From Stutzerimonas nitrititolerans (GTDB lineage: Bacteria; Pseudomonadota; Gammaproteobacteria; Pseudomonadales; Pseudomonadaceae), in the NCBI RefSeq assembly GCF_003696285.1, contig NZ_RFFL01000008.1:124001-188000 (forward strand): DNA of 64,000 bases. Reading direction: 5' to 3'. Position 1 is the stretch's first letter. Each line of letters opens with the position of its first letter. This document shows, piece by piece, positions 1 to 9,274 of the stretch. A model generated the notes under the pieces. It had not been told where the DNA came from. It made no database searches and worked only from the letters and a program-made list of their open reading frames with translations. The translations under genes were made by a program, and so were the position numbers.

Positions 1-1
1 C

Positions 2-2008
2 GAAACCCTGCTGCACCAGCCGGCCTTCCTCACGCTCGGGCATGCGGGCACGGGAATCCATGGGTTGATCCACCGCATCGCCCAGAGTGAATCCGGCAAG
101 CGCCTGACGCGTTACAGCCTGTCACTGGTACCCGAGCTGGCCTACTTGGCGCATCGGCTGAACCAGCGCATCTTCCAGCAGCTCAGCGTGCCGCAGATCA
201 TCGCCCAGATACTGGAGGAGCATGGCATTCCGGCTGGGCTCGGACATCGGTTCGAGCTGGGGCCGGTGATTTATCCCGAGCGCGACTATTGCGTGCAGTA
301 CGACGAGAGCGACCTGCACTTCATCCAGCGGCTGTGCGAGGAAGAGGGCATTCACTATCACTTCCAGCACAGCGAAGCCGGCCATGTGCTGGTGTTCGGT
401 GACGACCAGACAGTCTTTCCAAAGCTCGCGCCCGTGCCTTACCAGCAGGATTCCGGCTTGGTTGCCGACGAGCCGGTGATCAAGCGCTTCGGCCTGCGAG
501 TAGAGACCCGTCCCAGCCGCGTCACGCGTCGCGACTACGATTTCGAGAAACCGCGCCTGCTGCTGGAAAGCGCCTTCACCAGCGAGTTCACCCCGGACCT
601 TGAGGACTACGACTACCCCGGCCGCTTCACCGACCGCGGCCGTGGCAAACACCTGGCGCAACGCGCCCTGGAACGCCACCGTCACGACTTCCAGCTGGCC
701 GAAGGCGAAAGCGACCAGCCAAGGCTGTGCAGCGGTCATTTCCTCGAGCTGGTGGAGCACCCACGCAGCGACTGGAATCAGCTCTGGCTGCTCACCGAAA
801 TCCACCACCAAGGCAAACAGCCGCAGGTGCTGGAAGAGTCCATCACCAATCTCTCGACTATGCACAATCAAACTCCCTCTCCCCTGGCGGGAGAGGGTTG
901 GGGCGCCCGGCATAGGGGAGAGGGGGATAACAACTTCACCCAAGGCTACCGCAACCAATTCACCGCCACGCCCTGGAGCGATCCCTTCCATCCACCCCTC
1001 CAGCATCCCAAGCCACGCATCCTCGGCAGCCAGACCGCTGTGGTCACCGGCCCTGCCGGCGAGGAAATCCACTGCGATAAACATGGTCGCGTGAAGGTCC
1101 AGTTCCACTGGGACCGTGAAGGCCTTGCAGACGACAAATCCAGCTGCTGGCTGCGCGTCAGCTCGAGCTGGGCCGGCGACCGCTACGGCGGCATCGCCAT
1201 CCCGCGGATCGGCATGGAGGTACTGGTCACCTTCCTCGAAGGCGACCCCGACCAACCGCTGGTGACCGGCTGCCTGTACCACGCCGAACATGTCCCACCC
1301 TACGAATTGCCGGCGAACAAGACGAAATCGGTCTTCAAGACCCTCAGCTCACCCGGTGGCGGTGGCTATAACGAACTACGCATCGAGGACCGCAAGGGCG
1401 CCGAGCAGATCTACGTGCATGCCCAGCGCGACTGGGACCAGAACATCCAGCACGACCAGAAGGTCCGCGTCGGCTTTGAGCGCCACGATACGGTGGAAGC
1501 CAACGCCTACAGCGAATTCCAGGGTGAAGAACACCGCACCACTCACGGCGACCGCAAGACCGAAATCGGAGCCAACGACCACCTCACCATAGGCGATAGC
1601 CAGCACGTCAAGATCGGCACTGGCCAGTTCGTCGAAGCCGGCAATGAAATCCATCTCTCCAGCGGCCTCAAGGTCGTCCTCGAAGCCGGCAGCGAACTGA
1701 CCTTCAAGGCAGGTGGCAGCTTCGTGAAGCTCGACGCCAGCGGCGTGACCATGGCGGGGCCGGTGATCAAGGTGAATTCGGGAGGGAGCCCGGGCAAGGG
1801 ATCGGGAGCGGCTCCGATTTTTCCGGTTTTACCCAAACCTGCAGATACAGCGCCAATAGGTGAGAAAACCGGTATTGCCAACCTAAACCTGCCGTCCTCA
1901 CCAATAAAAAAAGGCGCTAAGGGGCCTGAGCAATTGATCGTCGACGTCTGGGGCGATCCGGCACAAGGCGGGCAAGTCAAATTGCTTGACCCGGAGGACG
2001 AGGCATGA
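2..2008 (+). CDS. vgrG: Type VI secretion tip protein VgrG (TssI), 5'-truncated by window edge
   Basis: The frame is open from the first bases of the window, so the gene starts upstream and roughly the first 50 residues are missing. The remaining 668 residues show the family layout: a gp27-like base domain (IHGLIHRIAQ, FQQLSVPQIIAQILEEHG), a gp5-like OB fold (HGRVKVQFHWDREG, then GMEVLVTFLEGDPDQPLVTG), and a C-terminal beta-helix blade. VgrG trimers form the spike on the T6SS Hcp tube and carry effectors. The protein ends in a short tail after the blade, and its stop overlaps the next start (ATGA), linking it to the putative effector. A repeat-derived insertion lies inside the frame at about 868-930. 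Confidence 0.95.
   Translation, partial: ETLLHQPAFLTLGHAGTGIHGLIHRIAQSESGKRLTRYSLSLVPELAYLAHRLNQRIFQQLSVPQIIAQILEEHGIPAGLGHRFELGPVIYPERDYCVQYDESDLHFIQRLCEEEGIHYHFQHSEAGHVLVFGDDQTVFPKLAPVPYQQDSGLVADEPVIKRFGLRVETRPSRVTRRDYDFEKPRLLLESAFTSEFTPDLEDYDYPGRFTDRGRGKHLAQRALERHRHDFQLAEGESDQPRLCSGHFLELVEHPRSDWNQLWLLTEIHHQGKQPQVLEESITNLSTMHNQTPSPLAGEGWGARHRGEGDNNFTQGYRNQFTATPWSDPFHPPLQHPKPRILGSQTAVVTGPAGEEIHCDKHGRVKVQFHWDREGLADDKSSCWLRVSSSWAGDRYGGIAIPRIGMEVLVTFLEGDPDQPLVTGCLYHAEHVPPYELPANKTKSVFKTLSSPGGGGYNELRIEDRKGAEQIYVHAQRDWDQNIQHDQKVRVGFERHDTVEANAYSEFQGEEHRTTHGDRKTEIGANDHLTIGDSQHVKIGTGQFVEAGNEIHLSSGLKVVLEAGSELTFKAGGSFVKLDASGVTMAGPVIKVNSGGSPGKGSGAAPIFPVLPKPADTAPIGEKTGIANLNLPSSPIKKGAKGPEQLIVDVWGDPAQGGQVKLLDPEDEA
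868..930. repeat. REP-like palindromic repeat inserted in frame within vgrG
   Basis: A perfect 9-bp inverted repeat (CCCTCTCCC at 875-883, GGGAGAGGG at 889-897) with a 5-nt loop is followed by a GGGGAGAGGGG tract. It is translated in frame as SPLAGEGWG plus flanking residues. It splits the usual VgrG segment that runs from QVLEESI directly to FTQGYRN. The same kind of CCCTCTCCC/GGGAGAGGG palindrome is a common intergenic repeat in Pseudomonas. Confidence 0.75.
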
Positions 2009-5000
2009 GCGAGTTGAAGGATCAACCCATCGAGCAAGGCGTACGCAAACGTACCCACTATGAGAATACGCAACGAAAGAGGCTTGCACTGAGCATTGAA
2101 CGGGAAGACGGCGGAGAACTTTCTCTGCCCATCGCCGTGGACATGCGCAGCCATGAAGAAGAAGAAAATATTCAGCAGAACACGCTCTTGGCCATCATGC
2201 CGTTGGCGAGGCTGCCAGGTCATAACGTCTATAACGAGGCACCCAGGGGAGCGTTGCCACGCGCGGGTCGTATATACGTATTTCAGGGCGGAAAGCTCTG
2301 GCGCGAAGTGCTATGCGACGGCCAAGGCAACATGAAGGATGTCGATCTTGCTCATTGGCGTAGACAGGCCGAGAGCGGAGCACCTGCCGATGATCGTCAA
2401 CCCGTAGGCAAACAGCAGCAGGTTCTGCTGTTCCCCATCCTGGTACAGGGGCAATCCGTCGCTAACAACTATCTGATGGCCTACAGCGAAAAGCCCTGGA
2501 CGTGGGAATACATCCAATGGCTGGAGGCTGATCAGAACCGAATTAAAAGCCGCGCGCAGAATGTGGGGTTCGCCTGGTCGGCAGCCGTTGTCGGCCAAGG
2601 GCAATGGCGCCCCACACAAGCCATGCCTGCCGTAGTGATCAGCGCCCAGACGGAAGGTTACAGAGCTCGTGACTTCAGCATCGAGAGCCTGCTGGGCGAT
2701 CCCTCCCTGTTCACACCCGGCCTGAGTGGCATCCCCTCGAACGAAATGAGCAGCCGCATGCAGATGCGCATGGAGGAGCTGGCGGCCGCAACCCAGAGCC
2801 TACCCCCGCAGCCACTGCCAGCATTGGAAGCCGGCGAGGATGTGTTGGCAGAACGCAATATGCGCGCCTATCCCAGGCTGGTCGGGTTGATGCTGGATGA
2901 CCCACTGTTCGCACTCAGGCATGCCTGTGCGCAAGCGCGCCTGGCGGAATCCTACCTGCTTACCCTCAATGCGTTGGTGCCGCATCGTCCGAACGGCCAA
3001 TACGCCCATGCGCTATATAGTTCGGTGATGCAAAGCGTGAACAGCCCTCTGGGCAAGTTCAAGAAACATTTGCATCTCGAACAACTGCAGGACACGGTAT
3101 TCGAAGGCGAACGCAGCCTGGTTCGAAACCATCTCGCCACGCAACTTCAACATCTCGTCAGCCTTCTATCGGACGTGCCGCTGGCAGCGAGTCTGTGGGA
3201 TTGGCAATACACTCACGATGAGCGCCTGTTAGAACCCTATCAACTGTTCAGCGACATATTCACCACGTTGGGAAAACTGCCAGAACACGTCGATGCGCTG
3301 TCCCAGGCCGGGTCCAGCAATTCGCTGCTACCCCGCATTGCCCAACTGAGCGAGCGCCTCCTGACCGGCCACCATCCCATTACCCGGCCATTCCTGGCAC
3401 AGGCGGATGGCGCCCTGCCCGAGGTCGTGCAACGGCTCGTCGCCCTGGCAGCGCAAGCGCGCGAACCCGACCCGGAACACATGGGCATGAGCAGCCTGCT
3501 GCATGTCGCCGACATCGACCCGCAGGATACGGACAAGGGTCTGGTCTACAAGAACCTGCATGCGCTGATCGACGACTTCATGACCACCTTCTCCATGGCC
3601 GTGCTGACCCAGGTTCAGCGCCTGAATGTCGCCGAGGTAACGGTGGCCATCCAGTTCAACCGCCTGTTCGCACCGACACTCGGCGTGCTCGATAAGCTCT
3701 CGCCAAGCTGGCACGGCGTGCAACTGGTAACCGAGGCCCAGGCCAAGGCATCGAACCTGAGAATCATCGGCGTCGAGGGCGAGGGATTGAGAAACGGCCT
3801 GACCGCCACGGAGCGGGCGGCCCTCACGCGCAAGAACTACCTGTACATGAACGTCACCAACCCTGAAGGGCGGATCGTCGGCTCCACCAGCCCGCGCCAG
3901 GTGGGGCAGGGACTGCCGAATCATGGCCGTGGCGTTATCTTGGCCGCACCTGCCGACCATCCCGAGGTGGTCAAGTACAGCGCTTGGAGGCATGCGGTCG
4001 CCAGCAAGCTGGATACTGCCGCGCAGTCTCCCTCTCTTCCGTTGGTTGCAGTGGCCTGCGCCATGTACAACTTAAGTGCGCAGGCTGAGATGGCGAGTCT
4101 GCAAAGGGAAGCGGGGGATGGGGAGGCACGCTATACCTTCGGTAAATTTTCCGCTCTGGCTGATCTCGGCGTTGCCTCAGGCAACCTGTCCAAATTTATT
4201 CTTGGCGGTGAAAACCAACTCGTAACGGCCCTGAATAAACCTCGCTTCAATGTTTCCAGAATCTCCACCCGCTGGGCCACTAATCTCGCCAAGCAGACGG
4301 GTAGTTCCCGCCTACCAATACTGCGTGCTTTCTCAGGGTGGGCCATATTCGCGACAACTGTTATTTCCGCCTGGGATGCCAAACGCGCCTGGCACCAGGG
4401 CGACCGCGATGCAGCCCTGGCCTATGGCGTAGCGGCGTCGGGCGGTGCGGCCTGGACGGCTTATGCCCTGGGAATGTGCATCAACCCGGTGGTGCTGGTG
4501 GCGGGAGCGGTGCTATTTATCGGCGGCAGTATCCTGGCCGGCTGGCTGGTCGACAGCGATATCGAGGCCCTGATGAAGAACGGGCCATTTGGCAAGGGTC
4601 ACAACCAAACCAACCTGGTCGACAGAGTATTCGGCGACGACCAACGTTTCGCCCATTTGAGCGACCCGCATGTCGCCTACCAGCAACTGATCGGTATTCT
4701 CGGCAGGCCCATGATCCAGGTCAGCCGCCTGGGCGACTTGCTGGATCAGGTACCACCGGGGGTCCGTGCAGGTATCGGCAGCATCAACCAGCAACGTCGC
4801 CCAATGAACTCCAGCCTGGACTGCCGCCGCGCTGCGGCTCAGCCCTTCGAGCGCGATGACTGGGCGGTACGCATCCATTCGCCGCTGCTGAGCATGTTCG
4901 ATGCGCAGCATTTCCAGTTCTACGCCAGAGAGGAACTGGGCGTGCTGCCTCTCTCGGGCGCCTTCAATGCGGAACGCACCGAACGGCGCCCGATCGGCGA

Positions 5001-5304
5001 GGCCAAGCTGGCTGCACAGCCCCTGGACGACGGTGCGATTCTCTATATCCTGCCGAGGCAGTTCCCTGTGATGGAATTGAGCCCGCTGCAACGCCATGCG
5101 CAGAAGGTCACCCAGCGCCTCAAGGTCTTCGGCCAGTTCCGTCTCGCCAAGGAGACCGACCAATCCGACGAACTGGTGTTGCCGCAGCCCAGTCCGAAAA
5201 CCTGGCAACCTTATCAAGCCGACTTCGCCAAGCCTCCGGCACTGAACGCCAGGGCCGATGAAGTGCCTTATTGGCAGGTCGAAACCGTGGAATTCAAAGT
5301 ATGA
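2005..5304 (+). CDS. Putative VgrG-linked T6SS effector, VasX/BTH_I2691-like, 1099 aa
   Basis: The start ATG overlaps the vgrG stop (ATGA), so translation is probably coupled and the protein is the likely VgrG cargo. The N-terminus has a compact region (LLAIMPLARLP, then PRAGRIYVFQGGKLWREV at about residues 70-115) that resembles the N-terminal module of VasX-type toxins. There is no signal peptide. A hydrophobic hairpin region lies at about residues 770-850 (GWAIFATTVISAW, INPVVLVAGAVLFIGG), followed by about 250 soluble residues. Known VasX-family proteins are membrane-perturbing T6SS effectors; that this one is a toxin is inference. The exact family could not be settled by eye, and no catalytic motif was recognised. 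Confidence 0.6.
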   Translation: MSELKDQPIEQGVRKRTHYENTQRKRLALSIEREDGGELSLPIAVDMRSHEEEENIQQNTLLAIMPLARLPGHNVYNEAPRGALPRAGRIYVFQGGKLWREVLCDGQGNMKDVDLAHWRRQAESGAPADDRQPVGKQQQVLLFPILVQGQSVANNYLMAYSEKPWTWEYIQWLEADQNRIKSRAQNVGFAWSAAVVGQGQWRPTQAMPAVVISAQTEGYRARDFSIESLLGDPSLFTPGLSGIPSNEMSSRMQMRMEELAAATQSLPPQPLPALEAGEDVLAERNMRAYPRLVGLMLDDPLFALRHACAQARLAESYLLTLNALVPHRPNGQYAHALYSSVMQSVNSPLGKFKKHLHLEQLQDTVFEGERSLVRNHLATQLQHLVSLLSDVPLAASLWDWQYTHDERLLEPYQLFSDIFTTLGKLPEHVDALSQAGSSNSLLPRIAQLSERLLTGHHPITRPFLAQADGALPEVVQRLVALAAQAREPDPEHMGMSSLLHVADIDPQDTDKGLVYKNLHALIDDFMTTFSMAVLTQVQRLNVAEVTVAIQFNRLFAPTLGVLDKLSPSWHGVQLVTEAQAKASNLRIIGVEGEGLRNGLTATERAALTRKNYLYMNVTNPEGRIVGSTSPRQVGQGLPNHGRGVILAAPADHPEVVKYSAWRHAVASKLDTAAQSPSLPLVAVACAMYNLSAQAEMASLQREAGDGEARYTFGKFSALADLGVASGNLSKFILGGENQLVTALNKPRFNVSRISTRWATNLAKQTGSSRLPILRAFSGWAIFATTVISAWDAKRAWHQGDRDAALAYGVAASGGAAWTAYALGMCINPVVLVAGAVLFIGGSILAGWLVDSDIEALMKNGPFGKGHNQTNLVDRVFGDDQRFAHLSDPHVAYQQLIGILGRPMIQVSRLGDLLDQVPPGVRAGIGSINQQRRPMNSSLDCRRAAAQPFERDDWAVRIHSPLLSMFDAQHFQFYAREELGVLPLSGAFNAERTERRPIGEAKLAAQPLDDGAILYILPRQFPVMELSPLQRHAQKVTQRLKVFGQFRLAKETDQSDELVLPQPSPKTWQPYQADFAKPPALNARADEVPYWQVETVEFKV

Positions 5305-6506
5305 CCGAAGAACCCTATGGCCCCGCGGCCTATCGCGGCAGTGCACTGCCTGCTCTCCCGCCCCCGATTCGTGACAAACAAGGGTTGTTCGATACCGCCT
5401 TGAAATGGGGGCATTACGCCAATCTGGATTCGGCCTCGGAAGTCGAAGGCCAGCTTATGAGCGAGGATCATCTGGCCTATGAGAGCCAAACCAGGGAGAA
5501 ACGTAAACAGCAGATTTATTGTGACTCTGAACGCTGGAATTTTGAAAACAGTGGCAAGCTATTACACTTCCTGTTCATATTGCACCTTGGTTGTGTAACG
5601 CTATTTTCAGTTCCTTGGACTGTCAAGGTGAGTATGACTCTTGATAGTAACGATGCCGTTCTGATATTGGGCGTTATAGCAATGTTCGCGAGCTTAATAC
5701 TCTATGGCACATCAAGACCTTGGCTGGCTTATATTTTCGGGGGAGTACTAGGAGTCGTCACAGCCGGAGCCATTGCTTGGGATCAAGGAGCACTCTGGGG
5801 CTATTGGAGCGAACAAACCGCATTCTGGTTTGGTGCGATCGTACTCTTTATGGCAGTCATCGGCGTCGACCTGCTGATCGGCCTGTATTCCCTGATCTAC
5901 ACCCACGACGGCAGCGGCTTCAACCGGCGCGACGGCATGGTGCGCATCGGCAGGCGCTTCCGCTCCCCCTTCGTCGCGCCCTTCTACGAGTTCGATCCGG
6001 TCATGCAACTGCAGGTCACACCCCATGGGGGGCATGACTACGTGCTCTGGCTGCATCACCGCTACACCGACACCAAGGTCTGCCTGGGCATGAAGATGCA
6101 CAGCCTCGGGCTCGACAAAGCCAACCTATACGCCTTCTGGGATACATTGCAGCGCTATATGGATGTCGAGCAGCCGTTACCCGACCTGCCCGTGCTGGAG
6201 CAGAGCCGCCATCTCGATCCTGTCACTGCCGCCCACGATGCCGCCATCGGCCGCCCCGAACGCTACTGGCGCGACCGTACCCTCGAAGGCTGGAAGCGCA
6301 ACTCCGCTTCCAGGAAACTGCGGGAGAAACTGGCCAGCCATCCCTGGCAGCAACACCCCTGCACCCTGCGCGCCAGGATCGATCCAGCCCTGAGCATCGA
6401 GGCCTACTACCGCAGCCAGGAGGCCAGGGGCATCCATGCGACGCCCAGGGGTGACGATTTCGATAACATTCATCGGCGTGGAGCCAGCACGGCACCCCAA
6501 GGCTGA
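5301..6506 (+). CDS. DUF6708-type membrane protein, putative effector partner or immunity protein
   Basis: The ATG at 5301 overlaps the stop of the preceding effector gene (ATGA), which fixes the start and implies co-expression. The 401-residue protein has four predicted membrane segments (about residues 85-107, 116-137, 139-160 and 173-200) between a soluble N-terminus and a C-terminal domain with the GSGFNRRDGMVR and YEFDPVMQL motifs typical of DUF6708 proteins. These proteins commonly sit beside VasX-like genes. A membrane-embedded immunity or delivery role is inferred from position only. The membrane-coding stretch is noticeably AT-richer than the rest of the gene. Confidence 0.65.
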   Translation: MTEEPYGPAAYRGSALPALPPPIRDKQGLFDTALKWGHYANLDSASEVEGQLMSEDHLAYESQTREKRKQQIYCDSERWNFENSGKLLHFLFILHLGCVTLFSVPWTVKVSMTLDSNDAVLILGVIAMFASLILYGTSRPWLAYIFGGVLGVVTAGAIAWDQGALWGYWSEQTAFWFGAIVLFMAVIGVDLLIGLYSLIYTHDGSGFNRRDGMVRIGRRFRSPFVAPFYEFDPVMQLQVTPHGGHDYVLWLHHRYTDTKVCLGMKMHSLGLDKANLYAFWDTLQRYMDVEQPLPDLPVLEQSRHLDPVTAAHDAAIGRPERYWRDRTLEGWKRNSASRKLREKLASHPWQQHPCTLRARIDPALSIEAYYRSQEARGIHATPRGDDFDNIHRRGASTAPQG

Positions 6507-6596
6507 TCGAAATCCGGGCAATCGAAAGGGTCCGGGGGCTGATTTCAACAACGCTCGATTAACACTGGCTTTCTAAGGCCATACAGGCAGAGCGGT

Positions 6597-8555
6597 CTAC
6601 GGCAACTCCAGCCCCCCGCCAGCCTTGTGCAGCGTGCGTAGATGCTGGCCGATCTGTTTCAGGTTGCGCTCGATGCTGTCCAGTTCCAGTCGCCGTTCGT
6701 GGCCCAATAGCAGGCGCACCTCCCGCTCCAGTTCCTCGCTGAGTTGATTCAAGTGCGCCTGGCGTTCGCCGCTTTGCTGTTCGAGGCGCTGCCATTCGCC
6801 GGCCTGTGGCAGTCCATAGCCCTGGTCGTCGAGCAGTTCGGCCGGGCGGCTCAGGTAGCCGCTGCTGGCGAGGATCTCGCGCAGTGCACCGTCGGCCTTG
6901 GCCAGGCTGGCGTCGCCGCGCTCGCGGCCGCTGAGGTAGCGTTTCTTCAGTTCTTCCTGGGCCTGCAGCAATTGCTGGCGCAGGGCGGCCTGTTCGACCA
7001 GTAGCAGCGCTGCGCTGGCACGCAGGTCGGCCGTGGCGATCCAGGGCTGGCGCTCGCTGGCAGGTAGCTCGAGCCATTGCTCGACCTTGTCCTGCGGCAG
7101 GTCCAGGCGCTCCTTGAGCACCGTGAACATCGCCTGATAGCGATCGCGGTAGGAGTCGAAGCGATATCCCAGGCGCAAGGCCTCACGCGGATCGTCGAGC
7201 ACGCTGGCATCGGCCAGACCTCGGCCGATCAGTAGCTCCAGCAGACCGCTGGGCAGGATGCTGTCGAGTGCGGCCAGCTCTGCCCGATCAGTGCCGCTGC
7301 GCAGCAGCTTCAGGGTCTCCACCGCGCAGTTGTTGGACAGAAAGTAATAGTCGCCGTCATAGCTCCAGTGCAGCTCGGCGCTGCGCTCGACCAGCATCTC
7401 GATCTCACGGCGTTCCAGCCTGAGCGGAATCGAGGCAAGGCTACGCAGCTCGACCTTGGTGTATTCGTCGATCACCTGGCCCAGCGGCAGGACGAACAAG
7501 CGCGACGGGTAGGCACCGGTCAGCCCGTCCCAGCTGGACAGTTGCACGTCACCGACGAAGGCGCGGAAGGACAGCACTAGGTGCTGGTCCAGATCCAGTC
7601 GGCAATCGGGGCCGCGCGGGCGTCCCGGCGCGCAGATCACCAGCCGCAGCATGCTATGGCCCCAGCGGCTGACCCAGGCATCGTTGGCCTCGGCGAACAG
7701 ATAGTCCACCTCGTAGACCCGTTCGGGATCGAGGCGCAGCAGCGGTGTGCGGCCGAAGTCGCTGCCGGCGTTGAGGATCGGATAACCCCCGGCACAGACT
7801 TGGGAGGCGGCGGGCTGCCAACCGAAATGCTCGCGGAAGTAGCGGTGCAGGGACGGGCGGCGGCAGGCGTAGTCGGGGTCGAGCAGGAAGTACTCGAGGT
7901 TCACCGCGACGAATTCCAGCGGGCTGGTGAGCTCGTAGGGGTCCGGGCTGCGCGCGACCTGCGCATTGTGCGCTTCGCGCTCACCGCGGCTGCCGACACG
8001 TTGTGGCCAGCCGGCCAGGTCGAGCAAGCGTGGATCGTCGCTCAGCGTGAAACGGCGTTGGGTCTGCCCGCGACAGACATCCGGCAGGCCGACCAGGCCG
8101 AGGCTGGCGGCGCGCTGGCCACAGAAGGCCAATAACCGATTGTTCGGCGGCGACCACAGACGGGCACGGTCGTAGAGATGGGCCAGTTCGTGAATCAGCG
8201 TGGCGAGCAGTTCCTGGCGCACCGTGCCATGTACCCGCGCGGTGCGCTGGTTGGCGGCGGAGCCATCCGCCAGCGCTGGCAACAGTTCGCGGTTGAGTTC
8301 GATGAGGCCGCCGCCGGTGCGGCCGTAGGCATGTTCCGGCAGGTTGTCCCGCCAGCGCACGCGCACGTCGCGATCCAGCTGTTGCAGCATGCGTGGCGGC
8401 AGGGCGGCCAGGGCTTCGTCGAGCAGTATCTGGGAGGCGGCACGTTCGGTGGGTTGCAGCGCCTGGCTTTCCAGGGTCAGCCGCAGCGCCGCGCCAGCCT
8501 GGCCGGCGAGGCTGGCCAGCATCGTCGCCAGCAGCCAGGCGTAGGCCGCTTTCAC
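6597..8555 (-). CDS. DUF4105 (Lnb N-terminal periplasmic domain) protein with an HExxH motif
   Basis: The 652-residue protein starts with a clear signal peptide ending near AGQAGA (residues 1-22) and is therefore periplasmic. An HELAH motif at residues 122-126 followed by EFVAVNLEYFLLD near 214 looks like a zinc-metallopeptidase-type site. The central domain has GHSMLR (His300) and FLSNNC (Cys410), the conserved His and Cys of the DUF4105/Lnb family, some members of which are lipoprotein N-acyltransferases. The C-terminus (about 520-652) is a charged, probably coiled-coil region. The start ATG overlaps the stop of the upstream DUF2388 gene, so the two are co-transcribed. The substrate is unknown. 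Confidence 0.85.
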   Translation of the reverse strand: MKAAYAWLLATMLASLAGQAGAALRLTLESQALQPTERAASQILLDEALAALPPRMLQQLDRDVRVRWRDNLPEHAYGRTGGGLIELNRELLPALADGSAANQRTARVHGTVRQELLATLIHELAHLYDRARLWSPPNNRLLAFCGQRAASLGLVGLPDVCRGQTQRRFTLSDDPRLLDLAGWPQRVGSRGEREAHNAQVARSPDPYELTSPLEFVAVNLEYFLLDPDYACRRPSLHRYFREHFGWQPAASQVCAGGYPILNAGSDFGRTPLLRLDPERVYEVDYLFAEANDAWVSRWGHSMLRLVICAPGRPRGPDCRLDLDQHLVLSFRAFVGDVQLSSWDGLTGAYPSRLFVLPLGQVIDEYTKVELRSLASIPLRLERREIEMLVERSAELHWSYDGDYYFLSNNCAVETLKLLRSGTDRAELAALDSILPSGLLELLIGRGLADASVLDDPREALRLGYRFDSYRDRYQAMFTVLKERLDLPQDKVEQWLELPASERQPWIATADLRASAALLLVEQAALRQQLLQAQEELKKRYLSGRERGDASLAKADGALREILASSGYLSRPAELLDDQGYGLPQAGEWQRLEQQSGERQAHLNQLSEELEREVRLLLGHERRLELDSIERNLKQIGQHLRTLHKAGGGLELP

Positions 8556-8872
8556 AGGGCGAGAATGGTTTCGGCCAGCGCCTGATCGCTTGCCTGGCGG
8601 GCCTCGGCGAACTCGTTGCGAAGGGAATCGAAGGCCGCTTCCAGGCGTGCGCCGCGGATTTCGCCGGCGCTGGCGACGAAGCTGGCGGCCTCGTCACGAG
8701 CGTCGAGGACGAGCTTCATGCCGCTGATCCGGCTGGTCACGTCCGAAGTGAAGTTGACGCTGCGATCCACCGCATTGATGACGATATTGCTGGTGGCGAC
8801 CAGGGTCTGTGCCTGGGTTGCGCTGGCCAACAGTGCCAGGGCGGCCGCTGTGGCAGTGACTGTCTTGTGCAT
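8552..8872 (-). CDS. DUF2388 family small secreted protein (copy 1)
   Basis: This 106-residue protein has an N-terminal signal peptide (MHKTVTATAAALALLASATQA) and the family core KLVLDARDEAASFVASAGEIRG near residues 55-75. It is the nearest of three tandem paralogues to the DUF4105 gene and is translationally coupled to it (ATGA overlap). DUF2388 proteins are small periplasmic proteins of unknown function; database labels that call them a Holliday-junction helicase subunit have no support in this sequence. Confidence 0.85.
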   Translation of the reverse strand: MHKTVTATAAALALLASATQAQTLVATSNIVINAVDRSVNFTSDVTSRISGMKLVLDARDEAASFVASAGEIRGARLEAAFDSLRNEFAEARQASDQALAETILAL

Positions 8873-8897
8873 GGTTGGTTTTCGTTCAATGGGGCCG

Positions 8898-9191
8898 TTA
8901 TTGGACGAGAATGGCCTGGGCCAGTTCCAGATCGCTGGCGGTCAGCTCTGGCCGACTCTGGCGCAACCAGCGCAGGGCAGCTTCCAGCCGCACACCGTGG
9001 ACCTGGCCGCCGCTGGCGACGAAGCTCGCCGCTTCGTCGCGGGCCTCGACGACCAGTTTGTTCTCGAACGGCAGGCTGGTCAGCTGGCTGGTGACATAGC
9101 CGCTGGCCACGACGCCGGCCGTGGTGGTGTCGAACGCCTGGGCGGAGCCGCAGACACAACAGAGTGCGAATACAAAGATGAACCGTCGCAT
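8898..9191 (-). CDS. DUF2388 family small secreted protein (copy 2)
   Basis: The 97-residue product starts at the ATG encoding MRRFIFVFALCCVCGSAQA, which is a signal peptide; a TTG 33 bp upstream is possible but would bury the signal. It carries the family core KLVVEARDEAASFVASGGQVHG. It lies 25 bp upstream of copy 1 on the same strand and resembles copies 1 and 3, consistent with local duplication. Function is unknown. Confidence 0.85.
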   Translation of the reverse strand: MRRFIFVFALCCVCGSAQAFDTTTAGVVASGYVTSQLTSLPFENKLVVEARDEAASFVASGGQVHGVRLEAALRWLRQSRPELTASDLELAQAILVQ

Positions 9192-9274
9192 GCCAATCCT
9201 GACGCCAGAAAAATCCGGCGCCAAGGCTAGCGAAACGCCAGCGCTACGGCCAGCTTCTTCGCCCTGTCAGGCTG

